DNA of 64,000 nucleotides from Odoribacter sp. AF15-53 (GCF_003479425.1 NZ_QUHC01000001.1:248001-312000), one strand, 5' to 3'; numbered from the stretch's first letter, positions 45,975 through 56,600 are shown. Numbers and translations are program-made. The notes: generated from the sequence alone by a model not told the origin.

Positions 45975-46751
45975 ATGAAGTTGACTATGAAAAAGATATG
46001 GAACTATTTGATTTGTGGCATGGTTTTGCTGGCGGTAGGATGCGAGCGGCATGACGCGCAGGTGTTCGAAGGGGAGGCACGGGTGTGTTTCTTGAGGGGA
46101 GAAGATGGTAAGGGGCAGCAGGATAGTATTTTGCAAAGTTTTTTCGTCGTGCCGGAAACGTTGGATCGGGATACGGTGTGGGTGGAGATTGCGTTGATGG
46201 GGTTCCCGGTGAATGAAGTACGTCCATTGAAGATTGTCCAGACGAATCAGAATGCGGCAGATGCTGCCGTTGCGGGTACGCACTATATCGCTTTCGATGA
46301 TGCGGAGGTGAAGGATTTGATGGTCATGGGTGCGAATCAGGTGACGGCTAAGATTCCGGTGATTTTCTTGCGGGATATTTCGTTGAAGACAGGGAAGAAA
46401 CGTTTGGAAATGACAATCGAGGAGAACAGTTATTTTAAACGGGGAATTGATGCTGACTGTAATTTTATGGTGCAGACGACGGAGTTGGCGGAGATCCCGA
46501 CGAACTGGGATAGTGCATGGAAATCGTATTTCGGGATATGGAGTTCACGGAAGATGTGGTTTATCGTGAATTACTTGGGACTGGATGATTTCGAGGCGGA
46601 ATACGACGCTGGATATAAAAAGTATTTGAAGCAAAAAGCGCATTCAAAACTCAACGAGTATAACGCAACGCATGATGAGCCGCTTTGTAATGATCCGACC
46701 AAACATCATGAAGACGGTAAACAATGCGAGAATTGTGTGGTATTTCCTTAA
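45975..46751 (+). CDS. DUF4843-type lipoprotein, locus 1
   Basis: The protein (258 residues from ATG 45975) has a lipoprotein signal (WNYLICGMVLLAVGCERH). It resembles the DUF4843 family often encoded after SusCD. The first half is strand-rich and Ig-like (ARVCFLRGEDGKGQQDSILQ, RDTVWVEIALMGFPV). The second half has conserved aromatic patches (WKSYFGIWSSRKMWFIVNYLG). The tail HHEDGKQCENCVVF has two Cys. It is probably a surface partner of SusD; function unknown. Confidence 0.75.
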   Translation: MKLTMKKIWNYLICGMVLLAVGCERHDAQVFEGEARVCFLRGEDGKGQQDSILQSFFVVPETLDRDTVWVEIALMGFPVNEVRPLKIVQTNQNAADAAVAGTHYIAFDDAEVKDLMVMGANQVTAKIPVIFLRDISLKTGKKRLEMTIEENSYFKRGIDADCNFMVQTTELAEIPTNWDSAWKSYFGIWSSRKMWFIVNYLGLDDFEAEYDAGYKKYLKQKAHSKLNEYNATHDEPLCNDPTKHHEDGKQCENCVVFP

Positions 46752-46767
46752 TTAAAAATGACTGACA

Positions 46768-48294
46768 ATGAAAAAATATATTGGAATATGTTGCCTGTTG
46801 GCAATGGCGTTTATTGCCGGGTGTATCGACGACAGGGGTAATTATGATTATATTCCTTCGAGCGAGGTTTTCCCGGTAAAGATTACCGGATTGGATACGA
46901 GTTACGATTGTTTGGTTGGCGACACGATTCGCGCGCGGCCTGTTGTGACCGGGGCGGATAAAGATTTGAAATACACGTGGTTTGTTTATCAACGTGGGGT
47001 CGCTTTCAGTGCTGAAGATACGTTGTGTCACACGAAAGATCTGGAATGGTTGGTGGATCGTGACGTGAATACCTATTATTTATTGTTTGAAGTGCGAGAT
47101 ACTGTTCGGGATTTGTTTGTCAAGAAGACGTTAAATCTGAATGTTAGTACAATTTATTCAACGGGGTGGTTCGTGTTGGAGGATAACGGGACAAGCACGG
47201 ATCTGGACATGGTGTCGAATGGGAAAACGACGGAGAACCTGATGACGACTTTCGGGAGCGGCAGGATGGAAGGGCAGGCAATTAAGATAGACTTTAAAGA
47301 CCGGCATCCACAAGAAGTGGAGAATGTTGATGGAACCGTGACAAAAGAGTACAAGAAAGCGTTCACTGTGATTTCCGGGAGAGATATGCGGGTGTATGAT
47401 GCACAGAATATGGCAGTTTTGAAATATAAGGATGATTGTTTTTATGAGATGCCTGAAAATTTGAGACTTTTGAATGTTGCAACTAAAACAACTTCCGATG
47501 AAGTGAACGTGAACGGGAAGTTTTATTTGATGAGTACCGGGAATATAGGAAAATTCGGTTACCCGATGATGGGAACTGATGGAACGGAAAATTATCGTAT
47601 TTTCAAAGATGGGATTCTGTATGCGCAACATTGTTTTCTGTGGGACGAAGTAAGTCAATCTTTTGTTTATGCTTACGTGGGTAATTCGAAATTTAATGTT
47701 TTGAATGAAGCCGGGGATGGAGAGGTTAATTATGGTGTGGTTTCCAATACCGGTTGTGAAATGAAAAGTTTCAGATTCCGAGGCTATAAATCGAGTGTGT
47801 ATTCAGCTTACGCTTTATGGTTGAGCAGAGAGGGTAAATACGAGATATTGGATTTGGGTTTTAAATCAACAAACTACCCGATAAGGGGTAAATATAGTTT
47901 GCCTGTTGGTAGCAGATTGACGGAAGCTGAAGTTGTAGAGGCGCATCAGACGGAGGCTAAAATATTTTTTTCAAAAGGTAATCAATTATACGAGCATTTA
48001 GTTAATCCCAATACGGAATTATCAAGTCGGGAACGTGTGGTTTATACTTTCCCGGCCGGTGAAGAGATCTCTTGTATCCGTCACGTTGTTGCCGATAATA
48101 AGTATATAGAAATGCAGTTGAATCACCTGATCGTCCTGACCAATAGCGCAAGCGGTTGGAAAATGTATGGATTTGAGTTTATTAACGGGGGCGGAGAGTT
48201 TGATATGACCGTGTTGCCGGAGAAAGCCATGATTGGACAGGGAGAAGGAAACGCTCGCTACGTGATGAGAATGGATAATAACAGGACATTTTAA
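46768..48294 (+). CDS. PKD-like-domain lipoprotein, locus 1
   Basis: The 508-residue lipoprotein (signal MKKYIGICCLLAMAFIAGCIDD) has a PKD-like region near residues 40-120 (VGDTIRARPVVTGADKDLKYTWFVYQ). A larger strand-rich domain with repeated STGWFVLEDNG and VISGRDMRVYD segments follows. DUF4843 and this type commonly follow SusCD in Bacteroidetes and are likely surface-exposed binding proteins. It starts 17 bp after the preceding gene and precedes the S9 peptidase by 16 bp, so it is part of the operon. Confidence 0.8.
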   Translation: MKKYIGICCLLAMAFIAGCIDDRGNYDYIPSSEVFPVKITGLDTSYDCLVGDTIRARPVVTGADKDLKYTWFVYQRGVAFSAEDTLCHTKDLEWLVDRDVNTYYLLFEVRDTVRDLFVKKTLNLNVSTIYSTGWFVLEDNGTSTDLDMVSNGKTTENLMTTFGSGRMEGQAIKIDFKDRHPQEVENVDGTVTKEYKKAFTVISGRDMRVYDAQNMAVLKYKDDCFYEMPENLRLLNVATKTTSDEVNVNGKFYLMSTGNIGKFGYPMMGTDGTENYRIFKDGILYAQHCFLWDEVSQSFVYAYVGNSKFNVLNEAGDGEVNYGVVSNTGCEMKSFRFRGYKSSVYSAYALWLSREGKYEILDLGFKSTNYPIRGKYSLPVGSRLTEAEVVEAHQTEAKIFFSKGNQLYEHLVNPNTELSSRERVVYTFPAGEEISCIRHVVADNKYIEMQLNHLIVLTNSASGWKMYGFEFINGGGEFDMTVLPEKAMIGQGEGNARYVMRMDNNRTF

Positions 48295-48309
48295 TTAAAT
48301 TGCAGTCAC

Positions 48310-50376
48310 ATGCTGAAAAGTTTATTGATAGCGGGAGCGTTGGTTGTGCTGGGAAGTGTTTGTTGCGGACAGCAGGTCGGGATGAAGAAAAGCTTACCGA
48401 CGATAACGGGTTGGAAAGATGCGGGACATTATATCGAGCAGGTACGGGAGGGGAAAAAGAGTGTCCTGTATGCCGTGGATGTGGTGACTGGCAAACGTAC
48501 CCCTTACACGCCGATAGCAAGAAAGGCTGCGGCTATGGTAAAGGTATCGGACGGGGAGGTGGTTTACATCGCCCCCGACGGTAGCCCAAAACAGTTGACC
48601 CGCACGATGGCTGAAGAAAAGAATCCCGTGCTTTCACCGGATGGGAAATGGGTTGCTTTTACCAGAAATAACGATCTGTACGCGATTGAAGTAGCATCCG
48701 GGCGTGAAATCCGGTACACGACGGACGGTTCGGACGTGATCAAGAACGGGTATGCCTCCTGGGTATATTACGAGGAGATTCTAGGACGTGGTAGTAATTA
48801 CCGCAGCTTCTGGTGGTCTCCGGATAGTCGTAATCTTGCCTTTTTGCGTTGTGATGATTCGAGAGTACCGGTTTACCCGTTGTATAACGTGAAGGGACAG
48901 CACGGGCAACTGGAAGTCAATCGTTATCCGCGGGCGGGAGATCCCAACCCGGAAGTGAGCGTGGGTATCGTGCCAGTGGAGGGAGGATCGGTTGTCTGGG
49001 CGGCGTTCGACCCGAAAAACGATCAATATTTCGGTACGCCTTTCTGGCGTCCGGATGGGAGCGGGTTGTTGGTGCAGTGGATGCCTAGGGAACAAAATAA
49101 CTTGAAATTATATGATATTGATCCGGCTACCGGGAGCAAAACGGAAATTTATAACGAGGAGCAGTCGACTTGGGTGGAGTGGATTGAAGGTTTGCACTGG
49201 GTGAAAGATGGTTTTATGATGATCCGGGATTTTGACGGGTGGGAGCAGATTTATCTGCATCATTCTGACGGTTCGTTGAAGCAGAAATTGACATCAGGCC
49301 GAATGTGGGGTACGAAGATCACGCGTATCGACGAGAAGAACCGTCAGGTATATTTTACCTCGAAAGGTGAGATTTCGACACGGAATGACTTTTATTGTGT
49401 TGGATTTAATGGAAAGAACCAGCGGAGACTAACGTTCGGGGAATATAACCATAAAAATATTATGCTATCGCCGGATAATCGTTATTTTATGACCTGTTAC
49501 GATAACTCATCTACCCCGACTCGTCTGGGATTGGTAAACGTGAAAAGCGGAAAGGTAAATGTGTTGGGGGATTTGAATGATCCGGGTATTGATCCGAAGA
49601 CAGTGGAACGGAAAGAGATGTTGTGGTTGACAACAGAGGACGGGTTTAAAATTCCGGCCATTATCTATTGGCCTTCCGGGATGAAGGAAGGGAAGCGCTA
49701 TCCGCTGGATATTCACGTGTATGGTGGTCCTAACCATGGTTCTGTGAGTGATTACTGGTCATCATCGAGTAGCACAAGGGATGCGGATTGTATCCGTGTG
49801 GTCATGGATCATCGGGGATCGGGACATTGTGGAAAAGCGGGGATGAATTACATGCACCGGAACTTGGGTAAATGGGAAATGACGGATTATATTGCCTGGG
49901 TGAAATTGTTGAGGACTTATCCGAACGTGGATAGTACCCGCGTGATGATTAGCGGTGGTAGTTATGGCGGTTACATGACGACATTGGCGTTGACTTACGG
50001 GGCAGAGTACTTTCAATACGGTTATGCCAAATTCGGGGTGATGGACTGGATGCTCTACGATTCGCATTACACGGAGCGTTATATGGATCGCCCGCAAGAT
50101 AACCCGGAAGGATACCGGGCGGCTTCCGTCTTTACTTATCTTGATCGGTACCAGTCGCGAGGTCCGGCCATGTTGCGGATCGTTCACGGGATGATGGATG
50201 ATAATGTGCACATGCAGAATAGCATGCAACTGGTGGATACGCTTCAGCAGATGAATAAGGAGTTCGAGTTGATGCTTTTTCCCGGTGAACGTCATGGGTG
50301 GATGAGAAAAATGAAATTTACATTGAAGGATTTGCGTGATTTTAAAGAACGATATTTAAAACGGGAAGATGAATAG
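48310..50376 (+). CDS. S9-family dipeptidyl peptidase (DPP4-like), locus 1
   Basis: The 688-residue exported serine peptidase has a signal or lipoprotein leader (LLIAGALVVLGSVCCGQQ) and an eight-bladed-propeller-type N-terminal part (repeats such as VLSPDGKWVAFTRNNDLYAI and FWWSPDSRNLAFLR). An alpha/beta-hydrolase domain follows. The catalytic triad is Ser551 (GGSYGGYM), Asp630 (MDDNVHMQN) and His662 (ERHGWM). The motif YEEILGRGSNY is close to the double-Glu region of DPP4, which fits cleavage of dipeptides from N-termini. It overlaps the downstream frame by 8 bp; the later ATG at 50396 of that gene avoids this. Confidence 0.92.
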   Translation: MLKSLLIAGALVVLGSVCCGQQVGMKKSLPTITGWKDAGHYIEQVREGKKSVLYAVDVVTGKRTPYTPIARKAAAMVKVSDGEVVYIAPDGSPKQLTRTMAEEKNPVLSPDGKWVAFTRNNDLYAIEVASGREIRYTTDGSDVIKNGYASWVYYEEILGRGSNYRSFWWSPDSRNLAFLRCDDSRVPVYPLYNVKGQHGQLEVNRYPRAGDPNPEVSVGIVPVEGGSVVWAAFDPKNDQYFGTPFWRPDGSGLLVQWMPREQNNLKLYDIDPATGSKTEIYNEEQSTWVEWIEGLHWVKDGFMMIRDFDGWEQIYLHHSDGSLKQKLTSGRMWGTKITRIDEKNRQVYFTSKGEISTRNDFYCVGFNGKNQRRLTFGEYNHKNIMLSPDNRYFMTCYDNSSTPTRLGLVNVKSGKVNVLGDLNDPGIDPKTVERKEMLWLTTEDGFKIPAIIYWPSGMKEGKRYPLDIHVYGGPNHGSVSDYWSSSSSTRDADCIRVVMDHRGSGHCGKAGMNYMHRNLGKWEMTDYIAWVKLLRTYPNVDSTRVMISGGSYGGYMTTLALTYGAEYFQYGYAKFGVMDWMLYDSHYTERYMDRPQDNPEGYRAASVFTYLDRYQSRGPAMLRIVHGMMDDNVHMQNSMQLVDTLQQMNKEFELMLFPGERHGWMRKMKFTLKDLRDFKERYLKREDE

Positions 50377-50395
50377 CTCCCAAATGATAGGAAAG

Positions 50396-51589
50396 ATGAA
50401 AAGATTGATTTTATTTACATTATTGATAGCTGTTGTGGTGATGAATGCGACAGCCCAGAATCGGAGTATAAATTTCGAGCAGACAAAAGAATGGAAAAAA
50501 ATTGTCAAGAAGGCAAAGAAGGAGAAGAAATTGATTTTTGTAGATTGCTATACTTCGTGGTGTGGACCATGTAAAATGCTGGCGAAAGACGTATTCACGA
50601 ATGATAAGGTGGCTGATTTTTTTAATGCTAATTTCGTTAATGCTAAATTCGATATGGAGAAAGAGGCCGATGGGGTGGTGTTGAAAAAACAATTCGGGGT
50701 AAATTTTTTCCCTACCTTGGTGTTTGTTGATCCCACGTCTGGTGAAGTTTTGCATCGAATGGTCGGAGCCGGTTCGCCCGAATGGTTGATTGCCGGGGGA
50801 AAACTGGCCATAGATCCGGATAATAATCTCCGTAGCATGGTGAAACGTTATGAAAACGGGGAACGGGACGGCGAGTTTATAAGAGATTACGCGGGAGTCT
50901 TGTTCTCGGCATACACGCGGGATGAGGCGGCTCGTGTCGCTTGCGAGTATCTGGACCCTCTGCCCGTGGATAGTCTGGTGATGCGGGAGAATTGGCAAAT
51001 GATCAAGCGTGTCGTGAGCGATCCCCTGTGCCCTTTGTTGAAACGGGTAATGGCAGAACGGGAGAAGTTTTATGCCACGATTGGACGAAAGGAGGTAGAT
51101 GCTAAATTGGAGAAAGTGATTTACAATGCTGTTGATAAATTGACTGGCTGGAGTCCGAAGAAGAAAAAAGCGTTTGACGAGAAAGGTAATCAAGAATTAA
51201 TCAATTACCTGATGAGTATTGATTTTTACGCGGCTCCTGCCGGATTGGCCGGTTTGTACACGGCCGCTTATGTACGCGAGGGTGATTTCCGGGGTATGTT
51301 GAATAAGATGGATGAGGTGTTCAGCTATAACTTGTTCAGAAATGGGGCCGAATTACCTTATTTTCGGGATAACATACGGTTGTTAGGGAATAGTGAGGAT
51401 AAGGCATTGGTGGAGGAAGGAATTCAACGGATAGATCGTTTTATGGTTCAAGATACGAAACCTCTTGATAAATCGAATCTGATGAGAGTAAAAGCGTTTT
51501 TACAAAAAAAAATAGGAGACTCTGCGGGAGCGGAGGCTTCCACTAAGGCGGCTGAAAATTATCTTCGGGAAATGAGGAATAAAAAATAG
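50396..51589 (+). CDS. Secreted thioredoxin-like protein with extra C-terminal domain, locus 1
   Basis: From ATG 50396 (MKRLILFTLLIAVVVMNATAQN signal) the protein has 397 residues. A thioredoxin fold with the redox motif SWCGPCKML, typical of the DUF255/thioredoxin_7 group, occupies about residues 20-140 (FVDCYTSWCGPC). The helical C-terminal 250 residues (for example ALVEEGIQRIDRFMVQDTKPL) are of unknown role. It could keep disulfides in incoming peptides or proteins reduced. It closes the locus-1 operon before a long-stem terminator. Confidence 0.85.
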   Translation: MKRLILFTLLIAVVVMNATAQNRSINFEQTKEWKKIVKKAKKEKKLIFVDCYTSWCGPCKMLAKDVFTNDKVADFFNANFVNAKFDMEKEADGVVLKKQFGVNFFPTLVFVDPTSGEVLHRMVGAGSPEWLIAGGKLAIDPDNNLRSMVKRYENGERDGEFIRDYAGVLFSAYTRDEAARVACEYLDPLPVDSLVMRENWQMIKRVVSDPLCPLLKRVMAEREKFYATIGRKEVDAKLEKVIYNAVDKLTGWSPKKKKAFDEKGNQELINYLMSIDFYAAPAGLAGLYTAAYVREGDFRGMLNKMDEVFSYNLFRNGAELPYFRDNIRLLGNSEDKALVEEGIQRIDRFMVQDTKPLDKSNLMRVKAFLQKKIGDSAGAEASTKAAENYLREMRNKK

Positions 51590-51606
51590 TTCGGGTTTTA
51601 GCCTGT

Positions 51607-51685
51607 AAAAAAGTCCGTAAGGTCAATTATAACAATTTGCGTTGCCTAGTCCGCCTCTGTAAATGTTGACTTTGCGGGCTTTTTT
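51607..51685 (+). terminator. Terminator of SusCD locus 1 with long stem and 39-nt loop
   Basis: The arms 51607-51626 and 51666-51685 (AAAAAAGTCCGTAAGGTCAA and TTGACTTTGCGGGCTTTTTT) pair over 20 positions with three G-U pairs, and the right arm ends in T-run. Confidence 0.75.
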
Positions 51686-51707
51686 GTGTTTATGGATGGT
51701 TGGGCTT

Positions 51708-51737
51708 TTTGTGTTTCGGGATATTTTTATAGTTTTG
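51708..51737 (+). promoter_or_regulatory. Promoter of ECF sigma gene 2, TTTG-N18-TAGTTTTG
   Basis: TTTG at 51708-51711 and TAGTTTTG at 51730-51737 fit the Bacteroidetes promoter, 20 bp before the start codon. Confidence 0.6.
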
Positions 51738-51756
51738 TCAAATCAAACTATGATAT

Positions 51757-52326
51757 ATGTACGAATCTCCGGATGAAATAATTAACGGGATAAATGAAAA
51801 GAGCGATAGGGCTTTTAAGTATCTATTTGATACTTACTATCCTTCTTTATGTCGTTACGCGAGGCAATTCGTGGGAGAATTCATTGATGAAGAGGATGTT
51901 GTGCAGGAGATTTTCGTGAAATTATGGGAACGGGAGGGTGGTTTTGAGAATTTGAAGGCTTTATCGGCTTATCTTTATCGTGCGGTTCATAATGCGTGTC
52001 TCGTTTATATTCGGGATGGAAAGGAAAAACGGGGTGAAGAGTTAATCAATCGGTTGGGGGACGTGTTGGAATTTGAAACTCCGGATAATGAGCAGTTATT
52101 GATCGAGGAGGAATATTATCGTCAGATATTTGTTGCTTTGAATTCCTTGCCGGAGCAACGTCGTGTTATTGTGGAAATGACAATGGAGGGCAAAAAGAAC
52201 GAGGAAATTGCCGAAGCCTTACAAGTTTCCGTGAATACGGTTAAAACATTGAAAAAGAAGGCTTACGTCTACCTGCGGGAGAAACTGTCTAGGGAGAGCT
52301 GGATGTTTTTATTTACTTTTTTATAA
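51757..52326 (+). CDS. ECF-type RNA polymerase sigma factor (FecI-like), SusCD locus 2
   Basis: The 189-residue protein has region 2 (YPSLCRYARQFVGEFIDEEDVVQEIFVKLWE, LYRAVHNACLVYIRD) and region 4 (LPEQRRVIVEMTMEGKKNEEIAEALQVSVNTVKTLKKKAY). Like the first sigma factor it ends in a hydrophobic tail (SWMFLFTFL). It would be held by the FecR protein encoded next and direct the SusCD genes of locus 2. Confidence 0.92.
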   Translation: MYESPDEIINGINEKSDRAFKYLFDTYYPSLCRYARQFVGEFIDEEDVVQEIFVKLWEREGGFENLKALSAYLYRAVHNACLVYIRDGKEKRGEELINRLGDVLEFETPDNEQLLIEEEYYRQIFVALNSLPEQRRVIVEMTMEGKKNEEIAEALQVSVNTVKTLKKKAYVYLREKLSRESWMFLFTFL

Positions 52327-52392
52327 TTTTTTCTTCAAAAGTATCACCCTGTTTTGTTAATCTGTGTTTCTATAATAGAAATAGAATCTATT

Positions 52393-53544
52393 ATGAAAGA
52401 TTTTAACAGGATTGCGAGTTTATTTCGGAAATTCAGAACGCACACGATTCTAGAGGATGAAGTACACGAGTTGAGAGACTGGTTGAAAGGAAAGGAGAAC
52501 CGGGAACTTTTTAAGCGTGCGATGAGAGGTGAGCGGGAGACACACGTGATGCGAGAACTGAAAAAGTACGACCGTGAGGCTGCTTTTCGGAGATTTACCG
52601 AACGTGTACATCCGAAGAGACGGAGGATCAGATATTATGTACGATTAGCTGCGGCTGTGGCTTTACCGATTGTTTTGAGCGTGTCGGTTTATTGGTGGAT
52701 GGAAACTCCGGCACGGGAAACGGAGCCTGTGGCAGAAATTATTTCTTTGACTCCCGGTCAGAAAAAGGCGATCCTTACATTTGACGATGGTACTAAAATG
52801 GCATTAGGCGATGCCATAGAAGAGAAAATCGTTTTAAATGAAGGAGCTTATTTGAAAATTGATTCTTCGGGGTTAAGGTATGATTTTAAGGAGACGGGTG
52901 AAGCAATAAAAATGAACGAGTTGTTCGTACCCCGGAGAGGGGAGTACAATCTGACGTTGTCCGATGGAACACGGGTATTTTTGAATTCCGATTCCAAGCT
53001 CATGTATCCTGTGGCTTTTGGGGACGGACAGAGAGAAGTCATTTTGGAAGGAGAAGCTTATTTTGACGTGGCGAAGGATGAGAAACGTCCGTTCGTGGTG
53101 AAGACGAGTGATTTATCCGTCCGGGTTCTGGGAACAGCTTTTAACGTGAAGAATTATCCGGACGATTTATGTGTGGAAGCTACGTTGGTTCGTGGAAGTG
53201 TGAAGATTCTGGAAGAAGATCAGGAAATGTTGCTTGAACCGGGAGAACAGGCCCGACTGGATCGAAGTTCCGGTAAAATGAACAAAATACAGGTAAACAC
53301 GGCTTTGTATACTTCTTGGAAAGATGGTTTGTTTATTTTCGAACGGGAGCGTCTGGAAGACATCCTGACGACTTTAGCTCGTTGGTACGATGTGAATATC
53401 TTTTATCAGCGTTCTACCGTGAAGGATGAGTTATTTACCGGGGATTTGAAGAAATACGATGGTATAGAAGAACATTTGAAAATGTTGGAAATGACAACTA
53501 ATGTACAATTTGAAATACGTGGTAACATGATTGTTGTGAAATAA
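52393..53544 (+). CDS. FecR-type anti-sigma factor, SusCD locus 2
   Basis: From ATG 52393 (MKDFNRIASLFRKFRTH) the protein has 383 residues; the longer frame to 52354 adds 13 residues unlike the family. It has a cytoplasmic region, one membrane helix (about 80-100, YVRLAAAVALPIVLSVSVYW), a FecR domain (FVPRRGEYNLTLSDGTRVFLNSDSKL... to VLGTAFNVKNY) and a C-terminal DUF4974 domain (FERERLEDILTTLARWYDVNIF). It follows the sigma gene by 66 bp. Confidence 0.92.
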   Translation: MKDFNRIASLFRKFRTHTILEDEVHELRDWLKGKENRELFKRAMRGERETHVMRELKKYDREAAFRRFTERVHPKRRRIRYYVRLAAAVALPIVLSVSVYWWMETPARETEPVAEIISLTPGQKKAILTFDDGTKMALGDAIEEKIVLNEGAYLKIDSSGLRYDFKETGEAIKMNELFVPRRGEYNLTLSDGTRVFLNSDSKLMYPVAFGDGQREVILEGEAYFDVAKDEKRPFVVKTSDLSVRVLGTAFNVKNYPDDLCVEATLVRGSVKILEEDQEMLLEPGEQARLDRSSGKMNKIQVNTALYTSWKDGLFIFERERLEDILTTLARWYDVNIFYQRSTVKDELFTGDLKKYDGIEEHLKMLEMTTNVQFEIRGNMIVVK

Positions 53545-53548
53545 AAAA

Positions 53549-53578
53549 AGAAGATTAGCGTTCCAGCGCTAATCTTCT
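53549..53578 (+). terminator. Hairpin between fecR and susC, locus 2
   Basis: A 12-bp perfect stem (AGAAGATTAGCG with CGCTAATCTTCT, 6-nt loop) starts 4 bp after the fecR stop, at the same place as in locus 1. No strong T-run follows. Confidence 0.6.
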
Positions 53579-53624
53579 AAATCAGTCAAAAATGTAATAT
53601 TAACATTTTAAGCAAAACAAATGT

Positions 53625-56600
53625 ATGAAAAAAAATCGAAATGGGCGAATTCCATGGCGGGTAATTCGTATTAGAAAAATCGTGCAAATTATGAAATGGA
53701 TTTTTATGCTGTTTTTTGTAGGTTGTATGCAACTTTCTGCGGCAGTTTATTCGCAAAAAGAGAGAATGAATATTTCGGTAAAGGATGTCTCTATTGAGGA
53801 GTTGATCAAAATGATCAAATCCAATGTGCAGGTTGATTTCTTGTATAATTTGAAAGAAATCGAGCGTAATGGGACTGTTAGCATGAAGATGAAAAATGCA
53901 ACTGTGGAAGAAATTTTACAAGAGGCTTTTCGTGGGAAAACTTTGACTTATGCTTACGTGAACGGAGTATTTATTATTCGTCCTATGCATGTTGTAATGA
54001 GAGATTCGGTAAAAAAAACATACACTATAAAAGGACGGGTTTTTGATGCGAAGAAACAACCGTTACCTGGTGTAACAATTCGTGTGGACGGAACTCTTGT
54101 TGGTGCGGCAACCGATGATCAAGGAAAATTTACAGTTGTCGTTCCTCAAGATACGGGAAGGTTGATATTTACTTTTGTTGGGTTTAAACAGAAAAGTGTT
54201 GCTTTTAAAACAGGGCAGGAATTAGTTATTGTTCTGGAAGAGGATGTAGAAGATCTGGAGGAAGTGGTTGTGACGGGCTATCAGGTGATCAATCGAAAAA
54301 AATTGACAAGTGCTATTACTTCTGTGAAAATGGATGATATCATGATTCCTGGAGCAACATCCATTGATCAGATGCTGGAGGGACGTATCCCGGATCTAAT
54401 GTTAACCACGAATTCCGGGGAGGTTGGTGTTGTACCACGTTTGAGGATTCGTGGAACTTCAACTTTAATAGGTAACCGGGAACCTTTATGGGTGGTTGAT
54501 GGAGTTGTTGTTAATGATCCGGTTCCTTTGGATTCGGATGTTTTGAATGACCCGGATTATGTGAACCGGATCGGGAATGCAATTGCAGGTTTGAATCCAC
54601 AGGATATTGAACGTTTAGACGTGTTGAAAGATGCGGCTGCGACGACCTTGTATGGAACTCGTGCTGCTAATGGAGTAATCGTTATTACCACGAAAAAAGG
54701 GCATATAGGAAAACCTTTGGTGCGGTATAATGTCACTGCGACCTACAAACGTCGTCCTCGTTATAGCGATCGTCAAATAGATCTGATGACTTCTAAAGAA
54801 AGGGTTGATTTGTCCCGGGAGTTGGTATCTCAGTCTTACGTGTATCCGTCGGATATGACCGTGATTGGATATGAATATTTACTTCAACAGCTTTATGCGG
54901 GAGCTCTTGATGATGATCAATTTGCCCGTGAAGTGAAAAAATTGGAGAATAATAATACGGATTGGTTTGACATTCTAACACGGGATGTGGTTTCCCACAA
55001 TCATACGTTGAGCATTTCAGGGGGGACGGAGGCTTTACGTTATTATTCTTCTGTCGGGTATTCTCAAGATAATGACGTGATTAAGGATCAGGGTATTTCT
55101 CGTTATACCGGAAATTTGAGCTTGGATGCGAATCTTTACAAGTGGTTGACTGCAGCAATTGATTTTAATGCTAGTATTAGTAAAAGAAATTATGAACAAA
55201 GTGAAATAGGGTCTATCAATTATGCTTATATGGCCAGTCGAACGATTTCTCCTTATGATGAGAATGGCGAATTAAGCTATTATAAGAAGAATGTAAATTC
55301 CAGTTATGGTTATAATTTTAATATTTTAAACGAGAAAAAAGAGAGTTATACTTCTCAGGATAATAATAATTTTAATTTAAGTACTCAGTTAAATTTTTTA
55401 TTTACGGATTATTTGAATGCTAATATCCTTTTTAATTATGCGGTGTCAAATGTGAATGCGGAAAGTTATTGGGGGGAGAAAACCTGGCATGCGGCTACAT
55501 TACGTTTATCAGATTATGGAGTGACAGCTCCGGCTAGAAGTCTTATGCCTTATGGGGGAGAATTGACAGCACAAAACACCCGGAATGAAACTTATACCCT
55601 ACGTTTTCAGGTAAATTTGAATAAATATTTCGGGCAGGAAGATAAGCATAATTTGAATGGTACGTTTGGATACGAGATGTCATCTTCTCGTTACGAGGGA
55701 TATCAAAATATAACTCGCGGATATTATGCAGACCGGGGTAAAAAATTTGCCAGCAACATTTCATCTTCCGATTATGCTACTTATAATGCTTGGGTAATGG
55801 GTAATGTCCCGACAATTACGGATAATTTAACCAATTTGATAGGTGCTTATATCACCTTGACGTATAGTTATCAGAATTTATTCAGTATTAATGCTAATAC
55901 TCGTTATGACGGTTCCAATAAATTTGGTAGCCGTAGCAATGAGAAGTTATTACCGGTATGGGCTGTATCGGGTGCGTTTAATATATCAGAGTTACCGGCT
56001 TTAAAGAGTGATTGGCTGAATTTTTTGTCTTTAAAGATGTCTTATGGTTATCAGGGAAATATGTTGGATGGACAAAGTCCGGAATTATTACTTATCAATA
56101 ATCCCAAAGATACTTATTATGACAAATTTACCTCATCTGTGTCTTCTTACCCGAATCCTGATTTGAAATGGGAGAGAACAGGATCGTTTAATATGGGTTT
56201 GGAGTTATCTGTTTTGGATAATCGAATTCAAATTAGTGGGGATTACTATCGTAAGCGTACGAAGGATGCTTTTATGAATAAACCGATTTCTAACGTGAAC
56301 GGACAGAATTCATACGTGATAAATTCCGGAGAGATTTTGAATACCGGTTACAATATTTCATTAAATCTGGTACCAGTAAAGACGCGTGACTTTAAATGGT
56401 CGTTGTCAACGATGATTTCTAAGACTAAAAATAAATTGAATACCCAGCCCAATGCGGAGGTACACGAATTGTCTGATTTTTTGACCGGGACGGCTTTAGT
56501 AAAAGGAAAAGCGGTTAGTACTTTTTATTCCTATCGTTTTGTTGGTTTGAACCCTCTGGATGGAGGACCTCTGTTTGATGATTATTCGGATCGGATCGAC

